Below are positions 7,951-16,516 of a stretch of 64,000 nt of DNA, one piece after another. The stretch's first letter is position 1. Every line of letters starts with the position of its first letter. Under the pieces are notes generated by a model. It saw nothing but the letters and a program-made list of their open reading frames with translations. It was not told the origin of the DNA and searched no databases. The position numbers were made by a program, and so were the translations under genes. Location: the NCBI GenBank assembly GCA_035499295.1, contig DATJZG010000167.1, forward strand, positions 24,060 through 88,059. Reading direction: 5' to 3'. Source of the stretch: DATJZG01 sp035499295. GTDB taxonomy: Bacteria; Myxococcota; Myxococcia; Myxococcales; Anaeromyxobacteraceae.

Positions 7951-7960
7951 CGATGCAGAA

Positions 7961-8470
7961 ATGGCCAGGCAGGAGCGGGGCTCCGCTGGGCCCGACCCGG
8001 CGTCGAAAGGCCCGGTTCCGGGCGCCGCCGAGCTCGACATATGGTACTTCGGCGTGCGGCTTGGCGAAGGCCGGTACGCCTTCTTGGCTCCCCTCGTGAC
8101 CGAGGTGGTGCGCCTCGGCCCGCTCACCCGCCTGCCGGCAGCTCCCACCTTCCTCCCGGGCGTCTTCACCCATCGCGGCGAGATCCTGCCGGTTCTCGAC
8201 CTGAGCGAGCTCCTCCTGCGGAGGGCGGTGTCGCTGGGCCCCGGCGTCCGGGCTGCCATCGTCCACGCCGAGCCCTGGCGCGTCGCGGTGGTGGCCGACG
8301 AGATGGAGGGCCTGCTCCACGTCCCCCGCCGTCGCGTCGGGCCACCCCCGGCGGGGCACGCGGTGCGCGACTTTCTCCAGGCCGTGGTGCCGGACGACCT
8401 CGGCGACATCGCGGTCATCGACCTGCCCCGCCTGGTGGCCGCCGCCCGGGCCCGGAGCGCGCCGGCGTGA
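7961..8470 (+). CDS. CheW-type coupling protein (FrzA-like)
   Basis: A 169-residue CheW-domain adaptor that links receptor to histidine kinase. After about 20 variable residues the CheW fold starts at ELDIWYFGVRLGEGRYAF, with typical later motifs (LPGVFTHRGEILPVLDL and an AIVH...VADEM segment). First gene of the operon, in the place of frzA in Myxococcus xanthus. The next gene starts at a GTG overlapping the stop by 4 bases. The frz designation rests on synteny with the FrzCD-like receptor downstream. Confidence 0.88.
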   Translation: MARQERGSAGPDPASKGPVPGAAELDIWYFGVRLGEGRYAFLAPLVTEVVRLGPLTRLPAAPTFLPGVFTHRGEILPVLDLSELLLRRAVSLGPGVRAAIVHAEPWRVAVVADEMEGLLHVPRRRVGPPPAGHAVRDFLQAVVPDDLGDIAVIDLPRLVAAARARSAPA

Positions 8471-8871
8471 GCGACTCGATCCAGCTCCTGCTCTTCCAAC
8501 TCGGCGCCCGCGTCTTCGCGGCTCGTGCCGAGAACGTCCGCCGCATCGCCGGGCCCAGCCTCGAGCGCCCCGAGGACGGGGTGGAGAGCGCGCTCGGGGA
8601 TCCCTGGGACCCCCGCCGCGGCCTGGTCGTCGAGGTGGCGGGCGAGGAGCGAACCCTCCTCGTGGACGGCGTCCTGGGGCTGAAGGCGGTGCCGGACTCC
8701 GACTTCCAGGCGCTGCCGGCCTTCGCCCGCGACGTCTTGCCGACCGCCGCCCTGGCCGGCTTCGCGATGCTCGACGAGGTGGCGACGCTCGTCATCGATC
8801 TTCCCACCCTTTTGAGAGAGGGAAAGGGCGCCGCCCTGGCCCCTTCCGAGGAGACTCCCCGCCATGCCTGA
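8467..8871 (+). CDS. Second, divergent CheW-like protein (FrzB-like)
   Basis: 134 residues starting at the GTG of a GTGA overlap with the preceding gene. It is a shortened, divergent CheW-like domain: the N-terminal strand (IQLLLFQLGARVFAARAENV) and the late VDGVLGLK and LIDLPTLL motifs are recognisable, while the middle is compressed. Myxococcus xanthus also has two CheW-type proteins, FrzA and FrzB, in front of the receptor gene; position and divergence both suggest FrzB. Whether it still contacts the kinase cannot be read from sequence. Its end overlaps the start of the receptor gene by 8 bases. Confidence 0.75.
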   Translation: MSDSIQLLLFQLGARVFAARAENVRRIAGPSLERPEDGVESALGDPWDPRRGLVVEVAGEERTLLVDGVLGLKAVPDSDFQALPAFARDVLPTAALAGFAMLDEVATLVIDLPTLLREGKGAALAPSEETPRHA

Positions 8872-10093
8872 GCGCAACAGTGCCGGAAGGGCACGGGTCC
8901 AGAAGGCGCCGCGCCGAGAGAGGGGGGCCGCGGCCATCGCTGCCGTGCTGCGCGCCCACGCCGGAGGCGACTACAAGAAGCGGGTCGACCTGGAGGGACT
9001 CGCCGACCCGGAGCTCGTTGCCGTCGCCCGCGAGCTCAACCTGGCCGGGAAGAAGGCCCAGGAGCGGTCCGACGAGGTCGCCGCGCGGATGGAGGCCGTC
9101 CGCGTCGGCCTCGACGAGGCCATCAACGCCATGGTGCGCCTGGTGGTCCACGGTGACCTGAGCGGCACGCTTCGGCTGGCCGCCAGCGACGCAGCGCTCA
9201 CGCCCCTCATCGCCGGCGTGGCCCAGGTGATGGAGACGCTGAAGCGGTTCGTGCGCGAGATCCGCGACGCCGCCCTGCAGCTGTCCTCCTCGAGCGCCGA
9301 GGTGCTGGCCGCGGCCACCCAGAACGAGAACTCCACTTCCCAGCAGGCGACCGCCGTCCACGAGACCACCGCCACCATGGAGGAGCTCAAGGGGGCCTCG
9401 CACCAGATCGCCGAGAACGCGCAGATGGTGGCCTCCATCGCCGAGCAGACCCTGTCGGCTACCCGGCAGGGCGAGGGCGCCATCCGGGCCTTCATGGAGT
9501 CGATGGAGAAGGTCCGCCGCAACGCGGTCGAGGTCGACGAGGCCATCGTCAAGCTGTCCCGGCGCGTCGAGCGCATCGGCACGGTGGTCGAGGTGATCGA
9601 CGAGATCGCCGACCGCTCCGACCTCCTCGCACTGAACGCCGCCCTGGAGGGCGCCAAGGCGGGAGAGGCCGGGCGCGGCTTCTCCATCGTGGCGGCGGAG
9701 ATGCGCCGCCTGGCCGAGAACGTCATGGAGAGCACACGCGAGATCAAGAACCTCATCGGCGAGATCCGCGAGTCGACCCACGCCGCCAAGGAGGCGTCCG
9801 ACGGGAACAAGCGGATGGCCGCCGAGGGGGAGCGCCTGGGCGGTGCGGCGATGGCGAGCGTGACCGGCATCCTCAGCGGTGCCCAGGGGACGAGCGACGC
9901 CGCGCGGCTCATCCACCTCGCCACCCAGCAGCAGCGCAGCGCGACCGAGCAGGTGGTGCAGTCGATGGGCGAGATCGAGGAGGTGACCCGGCAGGCACAG
10001 GCCGGCTCGCGCCAGGCGACGGGGGCCGCCGCCGAGCTCGCCCGCCTGGCGGAGCGCCTGGCCGGCCTGGTGCAGCGCTTCAAGGTCGAGTAG
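8864..10093 (+). CDS. frzCD: Soluble methyl-accepting chemotaxis receptor, FrzCD-like
   Basis: A 409-residue chemoreceptor with no transmembrane segment and no periplasmic domain, so cytoplasmic. The first 20 residues are basic (RARVQKAPRRERG). A variable region (about 20-140) follows, then the long coiled-coil signalling domain. The hairpin tip has Frz-type wording: ADRSDLLALNAALEGAKAGE then EAGRGFSIVAAEMRRLAEN, where typical receptors have QTNLLALNAAIEAARAGE. Its two coiled-coil arms contain Gln/Glu-rich candidate methylation sites. FrzCD of Myxococcus xanthus is likewise soluble and about 417 residues long. It should work with the CheW pair, the kinase and the methylation enzymes encoded around it. 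Confidence 0.9.
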   Translation: MPERNSAGRARVQKAPRRERGAAAIAAVLRAHAGGDYKKRVDLEGLADPELVAVARELNLAGKKAQERSDEVAARMEAVRVGLDEAINAMVRLVVHGDLSGTLRLAASDAALTPLIAGVAQVMETLKRFVREIRDAALQLSSSSAEVLAAATQNENSTSQQATAVHETTATMEELKGASHQIAENAQMVASIAEQTLSATRQGEGAIRAFMESMEKVRRNAVEVDEAIVKLSRRVERIGTVVEVIDEIADRSDLLALNAALEGAKAGEAGRGFSIVAAEMRRLAENVMESTREIKNLIGEIRESTHAAKEASDGNKRMAAEGERLGGAAMASVTGILSGAQGTSDAARLIHLATQQQRSATEQVVQSMGEIEEVTRQAQAGSRQATGAAAELARLAERLAGLVQRFKVE

Positions 10094-10105
10094 CGAACGG
10101 GCGAG

Positions 10106-12262
10106 ATGGGCGCCGACGAGATCCGCCAGCGGCTCCTGGGCAAGTTCCGGGACGTCACGGCCGACCGGGTGGAGCGGCTCGTCCAGTCGCTCTCGTCCTT
10201 CGAGGCCAAGGGCGGCGACGAGCTCAAGGCCGACGTGGCCCGGGAGCTGCACACCCTGAAGGGCGAGGCGCGCATGATGGGCTTCGCCGGGGTGGCGCAG
10301 CTTGCCCACGCCTGCGAGGACCTGCTCGCCGTCCTCCCGACCGTGCACCCGGGCGAGCGCGCCTCCGCGCTGCGCGGCGCCTGCGAGGCCATCCCGGCCC
10401 TGCTCGACGAGCCGCCCGAGGGGGGGGCGCGCTCCGCCGAGCTCATCCAGCACGTGCGCGGCCTGCTGCGCTCGCCGGCGGCACCCTCGGGCGCGTCCAC
10501 GGGAGCGCCCGCGCGCGGCGCCGACGCGGAGCTGCCACGGGTGGAGCTCCGCGGCGATCGCATCACCCAGAGCATCCGCGTCGACGTCGATCGCCTGGAC
10601 GAGATCGGTGCCATGGCCGGAGACCTGCTCGTCGACGGGGCAAAAGCGGTGGACCGGACCCGCGAGATCCAGTCGCTGCTCGCCCGCTGGAACCGCCTCT
10701 CCGAGCGTCTGCCGGGGGTGGGGAACGGGGTCCGCACGAGCGATCACGAGGCCGATCGGATCGAGCGCGATCTCCACCTCCTCCGGGCGGACAGCTTCCG
10801 GTTCCTCAGACGCCACGCGGATGCGGTGACCGCGGTGCGCGGGCAGATGGAGCGGCTGGCGGAGAGGGTGGCGGAGGCGCGGCTGGTGCCGCTGGCGAGC
10901 ATCCTGGCCGGGTTTCCGGGGGCGGCGATGGACCTGGCCCGGCGGCAGGGCAAGGAGCTCACCTGCGAGGTGCGCGGTTCGGACGCCGGCGTGGACAAGG
11001 CGGTCCTCCTCGCCCTCAACGACCCCCTCGTCCACCTCCTGCGGAACTGCGTCGACCACGGGGTGGAGAGCCCGGAGGAGCGAGAGCGAGGCGGCAAGCC
11101 ACGCACCGGCCGCATCACCATTACCACTCGGCCCGACGGCGACCTGCTGGCCGTGACCGTGGAGGACGACGGGCGGGGCATCGACGTGGCCAAGGTGCGC
11201 GAGACCGCGGTGCGCAAGGGCATGCTCACCGAGGCCCAGGCGAGCGAGCTCGCGCCCAAGGAGGCCATGGACCTGGTGTTCCAGGCCGGGTTCACCACCC
11301 GCGAGCAGGCCGGGGAGATCTCCGGGCGGGGCGTCGGGCTCGACGTGGTGAAGAAGAAGCTCACCGGCCTGGGCGGGTCGGTCACCCTCGACTCCGAGCC
11401 CGGGCGCTTCACCCGCTTCACCTTGCGCCTGCCGCAGACCCTCTCGCTCGTGAAGGTGCTCCTGGTGCGGCTCGGGGAGGACGCCTACGGGATCGCCGCC
11501 TCCGACGTGGACGGGGTGGGGCGCGTCGCGCCCGGCGACGTGAAGGAGATCGGCGGAGTTCGATCGGTGCGGCACCGCGGCCGCCTCCTGCCCATTGCGC
11601 CGCTCGCACCCCTGCTAGGTCTCGGGGAGCCCCCGCGCCGCGTTCGGCCGCTCGCTGTCTTCGTGTGGAACGGGAGCGAGGGGACGGCGCTGCTCGTCGA
11701 CGGGCTGGCGGGGGAGCGCGAGGTGGCGGTGAAGGCGCCCGGCGCCTTCATGCGCGGGATGCGCTTCGTCTCGGGAGGGACGCTCCTCCCGAATGGAAGG
11801 GTGGCGCTCCTCCTCTCCACCCCGGAGGTGGTGGCGGCGGCCTACCAGATGTCCGGCCCCGAGCTCTCCCGCGCCCGCGACCGGCGCCGCCTCCGAGTCC
11901 TGCTCGTGGACGACAGCGCTATCGCCCGGGAGGCGGAGGCGGCCATGCTCCGCGGCCTGGGGCACGAGGTGGAGGAGGCCGCCGACGGCGAGGAGGGCTG
12001 GGAGCGACTCCAGCAGGGGGGCTACCACCTGCTCGTCACCGACGTGAACATGCCCGTGCTCGACGGCATCGACCTGACGCGGCGGGTGAAGGGATCGGAT
12101 CGTCTGAAGATCCTGCCGGTCGTCATCCTCTCCTCGCTCTCGGCCCCAGAGGAGCGGAGACGCGGGGTGGACGCGGGAGCCGACGCATACCTGGTGAAGG
12201 GGGAGCTCGACCCCGAGAACCTGGCGGCAACGCTGGAGCGCTTGTGCGGGGTGGCCCCGTGA
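10106..12262 (+). CDS. frzE: CheA-CheY hybrid histidine kinase, FrzE-like
   Basis: 718 residues: an N-terminal phosphotransfer domain with His49 in ELHTLKGEARMMGF, a dimerisation region, the HATPase domain (LLRNCVDHGVESPEERE, VEDDGRGI, a GRGVGLDVVKKKL segment), a CheW-like domain, and a C-terminal receiver from about residue 596 with VLLVDDSA, phosphoacceptor Asp646 in TDVNMP and the lysine in YLVKG. A kinase fused to its own receiver is the FrzE architecture. The fused receiver probably limits or buffers phosphate flow, as described for FrzE, while output goes to the FrzZ-like and CheY proteins. The stop overlaps the GTG start of the methylesterase gene. Confidence 0.92.
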   Translation: MGADEIRQRLLGKFRDVTADRVERLVQSLSSFEAKGGDELKADVARELHTLKGEARMMGFAGVAQLAHACEDLLAVLPTVHPGERASALRGACEAIPALLDEPPEGGARSAELIQHVRGLLRSPAAPSGASTGAPARGADAELPRVELRGDRITQSIRVDVDRLDEIGAMAGDLLVDGAKAVDRTREIQSLLARWNRLSERLPGVGNGVRTSDHEADRIERDLHLLRADSFRFLRRHADAVTAVRGQMERLAERVAEARLVPLASILAGFPGAAMDLARRQGKELTCEVRGSDAGVDKAVLLALNDPLVHLLRNCVDHGVESPEERERGGKPRTGRITITTRPDGDLLAVTVEDDGRGIDVAKVRETAVRKGMLTEAQASELAPKEAMDLVFQAGFTTREQAGEISGRGVGLDVVKKKLTGLGGSVTLDSEPGRFTRFTLRLPQTLSLVKVLLVRLGEDAYGIAASDVDGVGRVAPGDVKEIGGVRSVRHRGRLLPIAPLAPLLGLGEPPRRVRPLAVFVWNGSEGTALLVDGLAGEREVAVKAPGAFMRGMRFVSGGTLLPNGRVALLLSTPEVVAAAYQMSGPELSRARDRRRLRVLLVDDSAIAREAEAAMLRGLGHEVEEAADGEEGWERLQQGGYHLLVTDVNMPVLDGIDLTRRVKGSDRLKILPVVILSSLSAPEERRRGVDAGADAYLVKGELDPENLAATLERLCGVAP

Positions 12263-13281
12263 CCGGAGCCGCGGAGAGGAGCGTCCAGGTCCTGGTGGCG
12301 GACGACTCGCCCCTGTTCCGCGAACTGCTGGTGCGCGTGGTGGGCGCGGAGCCCGGCTACCAGGTGGTGGCGGTCGCCGGCAACGGCGAGGAGGCGGCGC
12401 GCCTCACTCGCGCCCTGCGGCCGGACGTGGTGACGATGGACCTCCAGATGCCGGACGTGGACGGCTTCTCGGGGATCGCGCGCATCATGGCGGAGACGCC
12501 CACCCCCATCCTGGTGCTCACCTCGATCCCGGCCCAGGCGGTGACCTTCAAGGCGCTTTCGCTCGGGGCGCTCGACATCCTGGAGAAGCCCCAGCCCGCA
12601 GCCGACCTGGTCGAGTACGGGCAGCTCCTGCGCTCGCGCCTGCGCCTCCTCGCCGGGGTGAAGGTGATCCGCCACCCGCGCGGGCTCCGGCGCGGTCCGC
12701 ACCCTGACCCGGAGCCCGCCGGGCGCGCCGACCTGGTGGCCATCGGGGCGTCGCTCGGCGGCCCGCGCGCGCTCGCGACCTTGCTTCGGGCCCTCCCCGG
12801 CAGCTTTCCCGCGCCGCTCGTGGTGGTGCAGCACATCGCCGATGGGTTCACCGAGGGGCTCGCCGCCTGGCTCGATCAGGAGTCCGAGATCTCGGTGCGG
12901 GTGGCTTCCGACGGCGACGCGCTCGAGGCCGGCCTGGCCCTCATCGCTCCCGCGGGCCACCACATGCTCGTCGGCAAGGGCAAGGTGCGGCTCAGCCTGG
13001 AGGCGCCGGTGGAGGGGTTTCGCCCCTCGGTGACGCCGCTGTTCCGGTCCGCCGCCGAGAGCCTCGGCCCGCGAGCCTGCGGCGTGCTGCTCACCGGCAT
13101 GGGCCGGGACGGCGCCGACGGCCTCGCCGCCTTGAAGCGGGCCGGCGGTCACGCCATCGCCCAGGACGAGGCCACCAGCGCGGTCTTTGGCATGCCGCGC
13201 GCCGCCATCGAGGCCGGGGTGGTGGACCGGGTGCTGGCGCTCGACGACATCCCGCGCGCCCTCGTGGACCTGACCCGATGA
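12259..13281 (+). CDS. Chemoreceptor glutamate methylesterase CheB (FrzG-like)
   Basis: 340 residues from a GTG start inside a GTGA overlap. The N-terminal receiver has VLVADDSP and the phosphoacceptor Asp61 in TMDLQMP. The C-terminal methylesterase domain shows the catalytic triad: Ser165 in GASLGGP, His192 in VQHIAD and Asp284 in TGMGRDGADG. It removes methyl groups from receptor glutamates, here presumably those of the FrzCD-like receptor. In Myxococcus xanthus the methylesterase in this operon is FrzG, placed before frzF as here. Its stop overlaps the ATG of the methyltransferase gene. Confidence 0.93.
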   Translation: MTGAAERSVQVLVADDSPLFRELLVRVVGAEPGYQVVAVAGNGEEAARLTRALRPDVVTMDLQMPDVDGFSGIARIMAETPTPILVLTSIPAQAVTFKALSLGALDILEKPQPAADLVEYGQLLRSRLRLLAGVKVIRHPRGLRRGPHPDPEPAGRADLVAIGASLGGPRALATLLRALPGSFPAPLVVVQHIADGFTEGLAAWLDQESEISVRVASDGDALEAGLALIAPAGHHMLVGKGKVRLSLEAPVEGFRPSVTPLFRSAAESLGPRACGVLLTGMGRDGADGLAALKRAGGHAIAQDEATSAVFGMPRAAIEAGVVDRVLALDDIPRALVDLTR

Positions 13282-14720
13282 CGTCCGTCGACCCGTCGGC
13301 GCTCGCTCCGCTGGCCGCGCTCCTGCAGGAGCGCACCGGGCTCGCCACCCGCCCGGACGGCTACACCGCGCTGCGGCTCGCCCTGCTGGCCCGGCTCGCC
13401 GAGCTCCGCCCGCGGGTGGCGGACGCGGAGGAATACGTCGAGCTGGTCCGGTCCGCCGAGGGGGACGAGGAGATGAGGCGGCTGCTGCCCCTCGTCACCG
13501 TGGGGAAGACGAGCTTCTTCCGGGACGAGCGGCAGTTCTGCGCGCTCGAGGCGCTGTTGCCCCCGATGATCGAGGCGGCGCGGGCGAGCGGCCGGCCGGT
13601 GTCGGTCTGGTCGGCGGGGTGCGCCACCGGCGAGGAGGTCTACTCCATCGCCATGAGCGCCGCCGCCGCCGGCGCGCTGCCGGGGGAGTTCGCCATCCTG
13701 GGCACCGACGTGAACCCGGAGGCGGTGGCCGCCGCCGCCCGCGGCGTCTTCGAGCCGCGTCGGGTGAAGGACGTCTCCGACTCTCTGCGGCGGCGTTGGT
13801 TCACGGAGTGCGGCGACTCCTACGAGGTGACGCCGGAGCTGCGGCGGCTCGTCGCCGGCATCTCCGCGCACAACCTCGTCGGCCCAGCGTGGCCGGCCGC
13901 TCCGCCGGGAGGGTGGAGCGCCATCTTCTGCCGCAACGTCATCATCTACTTCGACACCCCGACCACCCGGCGCGTGCTGGAGCGCTTCCTCGCCTCCCTG
14001 GCTCCGGGAGGATGGCTCTTCCTCGGCTACTCCGAGTCTCTCTTCCGCCTCTTCAGCGGCTTCGACCTGGTGGAGGTGGCCGGCGCCTTCGTGTACCGCA
14101 AGCCGCTGATGCCGGCCCAGGCCGAGCACCCCCGCCCCTCCGCCGTCCTCCACCTCCACCCGGCCGGGCCCGCGACCCCGGAGCCGGGGGCGGCCGCCGA
14201 CGAGCCCCCCTCGCCCGAGGAGGTCCAGGACGAGGTGGCGAACCTCCTCCGGGTGGGGTCCTTCCTGGAGGCGCGGGCGCGCCTCGAGGCGCAGCTGGCC
14301 CGCGGCGAGAGCCTGGGGCTCCGCCTCACCCTCGCCAACCTCCACGGCGTGCTCCGCGACTCCGAGAAGGCGAGGGCGAGCTACCTGGCGGCGCTCGGCG
14401 CCGAGCCTCTCTCCGCCGAGGCCCACCTCTTCTACGGGATTCACCTCCTCGCCGAGGGGCAGGAGGAGGAGGCCTCGCGCGAGCTGTCACGCGCCCTCTT
14501 CCTGGATCCGGACCTCGCCTTGGCGTACTACTTCCTGGGGCGCTGCCGCGAGGCGCAGCGGGACGTTTCCCGGGCCCGCCTCTGCTACAAGAACGCGGTG
14601 GACGCCTGGCGCCGCCTACCGGGAGGGCGGAGGCAGGGGTTCCTGGGCCACTACCCAGACCTCCCCGACGACGGAGTCTCCTGGGCCCGGGCGGCCGAGA
14701 GCGCCCTGGCGGCACTGTGA
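13278..14720 (+). CDS. frzF: Chemoreceptor methyltransferase CheR with TPR domain (FrzF-like)
   Basis: 480 residues. An N-terminal CheR methyltransferase (about 1-275) has the S-adenosylmethionine motif VWSAGCATGEEVYSIA and the FCRNVIIYFD motif. After an Ala/Pro linker come tetratricopeptide repeats (about 320-450, for example ANLHGVLRDSEKARASYLAAL). CheR fused to TPR is characteristic of FrzF in Myxococcus xanthus, where the repeats influence which receptor sites are methylated. It adds methyl groups from S-adenosylmethionine to receptor glutamates and opposes the preceding methylesterase. Confidence 0.93.
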   Translation: MTSVDPSALAPLAALLQERTGLATRPDGYTALRLALLARLAELRPRVADAEEYVELVRSAEGDEEMRRLLPLVTVGKTSFFRDERQFCALEALLPPMIEAARASGRPVSVWSAGCATGEEVYSIAMSAAAAGALPGEFAILGTDVNPEAVAAAARGVFEPRRVKDVSDSLRRRWFTECGDSYEVTPELRRLVAGISAHNLVGPAWPAAPPGGWSAIFCRNVIIYFDTPTTRRVLERFLASLAPGGWLFLGYSESLFRLFSGFDLVEVAGAFVYRKPLMPAQAEHPRPSAVLHLHPAGPATPEPGAAADEPPSPEEVQDEVANLLRVGSFLEARARLEAQLARGESLGLRLTLANLHGVLRDSEKARASYLAALGAEPLSAEAHLFYGIHLLAEGQEEEASRELSRALFLDPDLALAYYFLGRCREAQRDVSRARLCYKNAVDAWRRLPGGRRQGFLGHYPDLPDDGVSWARAAESALAAL

Positions 14721-14724
14721 AGCG

Positions 14725-15108
14725 ATGAACAAGAAAAAGCGAATCCTGCTCCTCGACGACTCGCCCATCGCGCTCGAGCTCACCCAGGCCTGCCTCGAGG
14801 AGCGCGGATACGAGGTGGTGGCGGCTCCCACGCACGCCGAGTTCAAGGAGCAGCTCCTGCGGTTCCGCCCCGACCTGGTGCTCACCGACCTGGAGATGCC
14901 CGACACCTCCGGGAGGGAGGTCATCCTCGGCCTGAAGAAGGACATGGGGACCGACAAGATCCCCGTCATCCTCTTCTCCTCCCGGCCGGACTCCGAGCTG
15001 GCCCGGATCGCGGAGCAGGCGGGCGCGGACGGCTACCTCTCCAAGGCACACGGCGTCGACCGGCTCGGCGAGATGGTGGACGACCTGGTGAGCTCCATCC
15101 TCTGGTGA
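14725..15108 (+). CDS. Single-domain CheY-like response regulator
   Basis: A 127-residue stand-alone receiver with all phosphorylation residues: LLLDDSP, phosphoacceptor Asp in LTDLEMP, Ser in FSSRP and Lys in YLSKA. It starts 5 bases after the methyltransferase stop and ends the operon. It may carry the diffusible output of the kinase or act as a phosphate sink; the sequence does not say which. The core Myxococcus xanthus frz operon, as I know it, has no such gene at its end. Confidence 0.9.
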   Translation: MNKKKRILLLDDSPIALELTQACLEERGYEVVAAPTHAEFKEQLLRFRPDLVLTDLEMPDTSGREVILGLKKDMGTDKIPVILFSSRPDSELARIAEQAGADGYLSKAHGVDRLGEMVDDLVSSILW

Positions 15109-15190
15109 GCCGCTCGCCGGATGGGCGGGGCGTCGCGGGCGCCGGGTGCGGCGAATTGCCGCTCCGCCACCCCTGTGCTAGCGGTGAGGC

Positions 15191-16516
15191 GTGCGGGCCT
15201 ACGAGGTGATTCACCAGAAGCGCGACGGCCGGGCCGTCCCGCCGGAGGCGATCGCCGCCCTCATCGCCGACTACACCGAGGGTCGGGTGCCCGACTACCA
15301 GATGGCCGCCTTCTGCATGGCGGTCTTCTTCCGCGGTCTCTCGGGGGCCGAGCTCGACGCCCTCACCGCCGCCATGCTCCACTCCGGCGATGTCCTCGAC
15401 CTCTCCGACATCGCCGGCGTGAAGGTGGACAAGCACTCCACCGGGGGGGTGGGCGACAAGGTGTCGATCGCCCTGGCGCCGCTCGCCGCCGCCTGCGGGG
15501 TCAAGGTGCCCATGGTGAGCGGCCGCGGCCTGGGGCACACCGGCGGGACGCTCGACAAGCTCGAGGCCATCCCCGGCTTCCAGGTGAGCCTCCCGGTGGA
15601 GCGCTTCCGGGAGATCCTCGCCTCGACCGGCGCCTGCCTCATCGGCCAGACGGAGCGCATCGCTCCGGCCGACCGGAAGCTCTACGCGCTGCGCGATCTC
15701 ACCGCCACGGTGGAGTCGATCCCCCTCATCGCCGCCTCCATCATGTCGAAGAAGCTGGCCGAGGGGATCGACGCGCTGGTGCTGGACGTGAAGGTGGGCA
15801 GCGGCGCCTTCATGAAGAGGACCGAGGACGCGCGGCGTCTCGCCGAAACGCTCACCCGCATCGGCCGGGGCATGGGAAAGAAGGTCACCGCTCTCCTCAC
15901 CGACATGGACCAGCCGCTCGGCCGCGCCGTGGGAAACGCGCTCGAGGTGAAGGAGGCGGTCGACCTCCTCCGCGACGAGGGGCCGGGCGATCTGCGGGAG
16001 GTGACGGTGGAGCTCGCCGCCGAGATGCTGGTGCTCGGCGGAGTGGCGGCGGGGGTCGAGGAGGCCCGGCGCCGGGTGGTGGCCGCCATCGGCGACGGGC
16101 GCGGCTTTCTCAAGCTGTGCGAGATCGTGGAGGCACAGGGCGGGGACCCGGACGCGCTCGCCGATCCCTCCCTCCTGCCGCAGGCGGCGCTCGTCCGGGA
16201 CGTCCCCTCCCTCGAGCGAGGCCTGGTGCAGGCCGTCGACGCCGAGGCCATCGGTCTCGCCGCCATGGCGCTCGGCGCCGGGCGCTCCCGGATCGAGGAT
16301 CGCGTCGACCCGGGGGCCGGGGTCCTCGTCCACAAGAAGGTGGGCGACGCGGTGGAGCCGGGAGAGCTGCTCGCCACCCTGCACGTGGGGCACACCCCCA
16401 TGGAACCGGCGAATGCGGTGGAGGCGCGCGTCCGATCCGCCTATCAGATCGGGAGCGCACCGGTTCCGGTGGAGCGAATGGTCCGCGAGCGCATCGGGGG
16501 AGGAGTGGCGCCATGA
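15191..16516 (+). CDS. deoA: Pyrimidine-nucleoside / thymidine phosphorylase
   Basis: Splits thymidine or other pyrimidine nucleosides with phosphate into base and (deoxy)ribose-1-phosphate. The 441 residues show the family signature SGRGLGHTGGTLDKLEAIPG, the phosphate loop KVDKHSTGGVGDK and the conserved VDALVLDVK-like strand. Start is GTG at 15191. The stop overlaps the ATG of the purine nucleoside phosphorylase gene, and a cytidine deaminase follows, so this is a nucleoside-salvage operon. DeoA and the broader-specificity Pdp are hard to separate by sequence; the length fits both. Confidence 0.92.
   Translation: MRAYEVIHQKRDGRAVPPEAIAALIADYTEGRVPDYQMAAFCMAVFFRGLSGAELDALTAAMLHSGDVLDLSDIAGVKVDKHSTGGVGDKVSIALAPLAAACGVKVPMVSGRGLGHTGGTLDKLEAIPGFQVSLPVERFREILASTGACLIGQTERIAPADRKLYALRDLTATVESIPLIAASIMSKKLAEGIDALVLDVKVGSGAFMKRTEDARRLAETLTRIGRGMGKKVTALLTDMDQPLGRAVGNALEVKEAVDLLRDEGPGDLREVTVELAAEMLVLGGVAAGVEEARRRVVAAIGDGRGFLKLCEIVEAQGGDPDALADPSLLPQAALVRDVPSLERGLVQAVDAEAIGLAAMALGAGRSRIEDRVDPGAGVLVHKKVGDAVEPGELLATLHVGHTPMEPANAVEARVRSAYQIGSAPVPVERMVRERIGGGVAP

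Noticed and set aside
8792..11575. Minus-strand open frame of 927 codons opposite the Frz-like genes
   Set aside because: Low-complexity His/Gly/Arg/Leu-rich translation without family motifs. It mirrors the codon bias of the real genes on the other strand.
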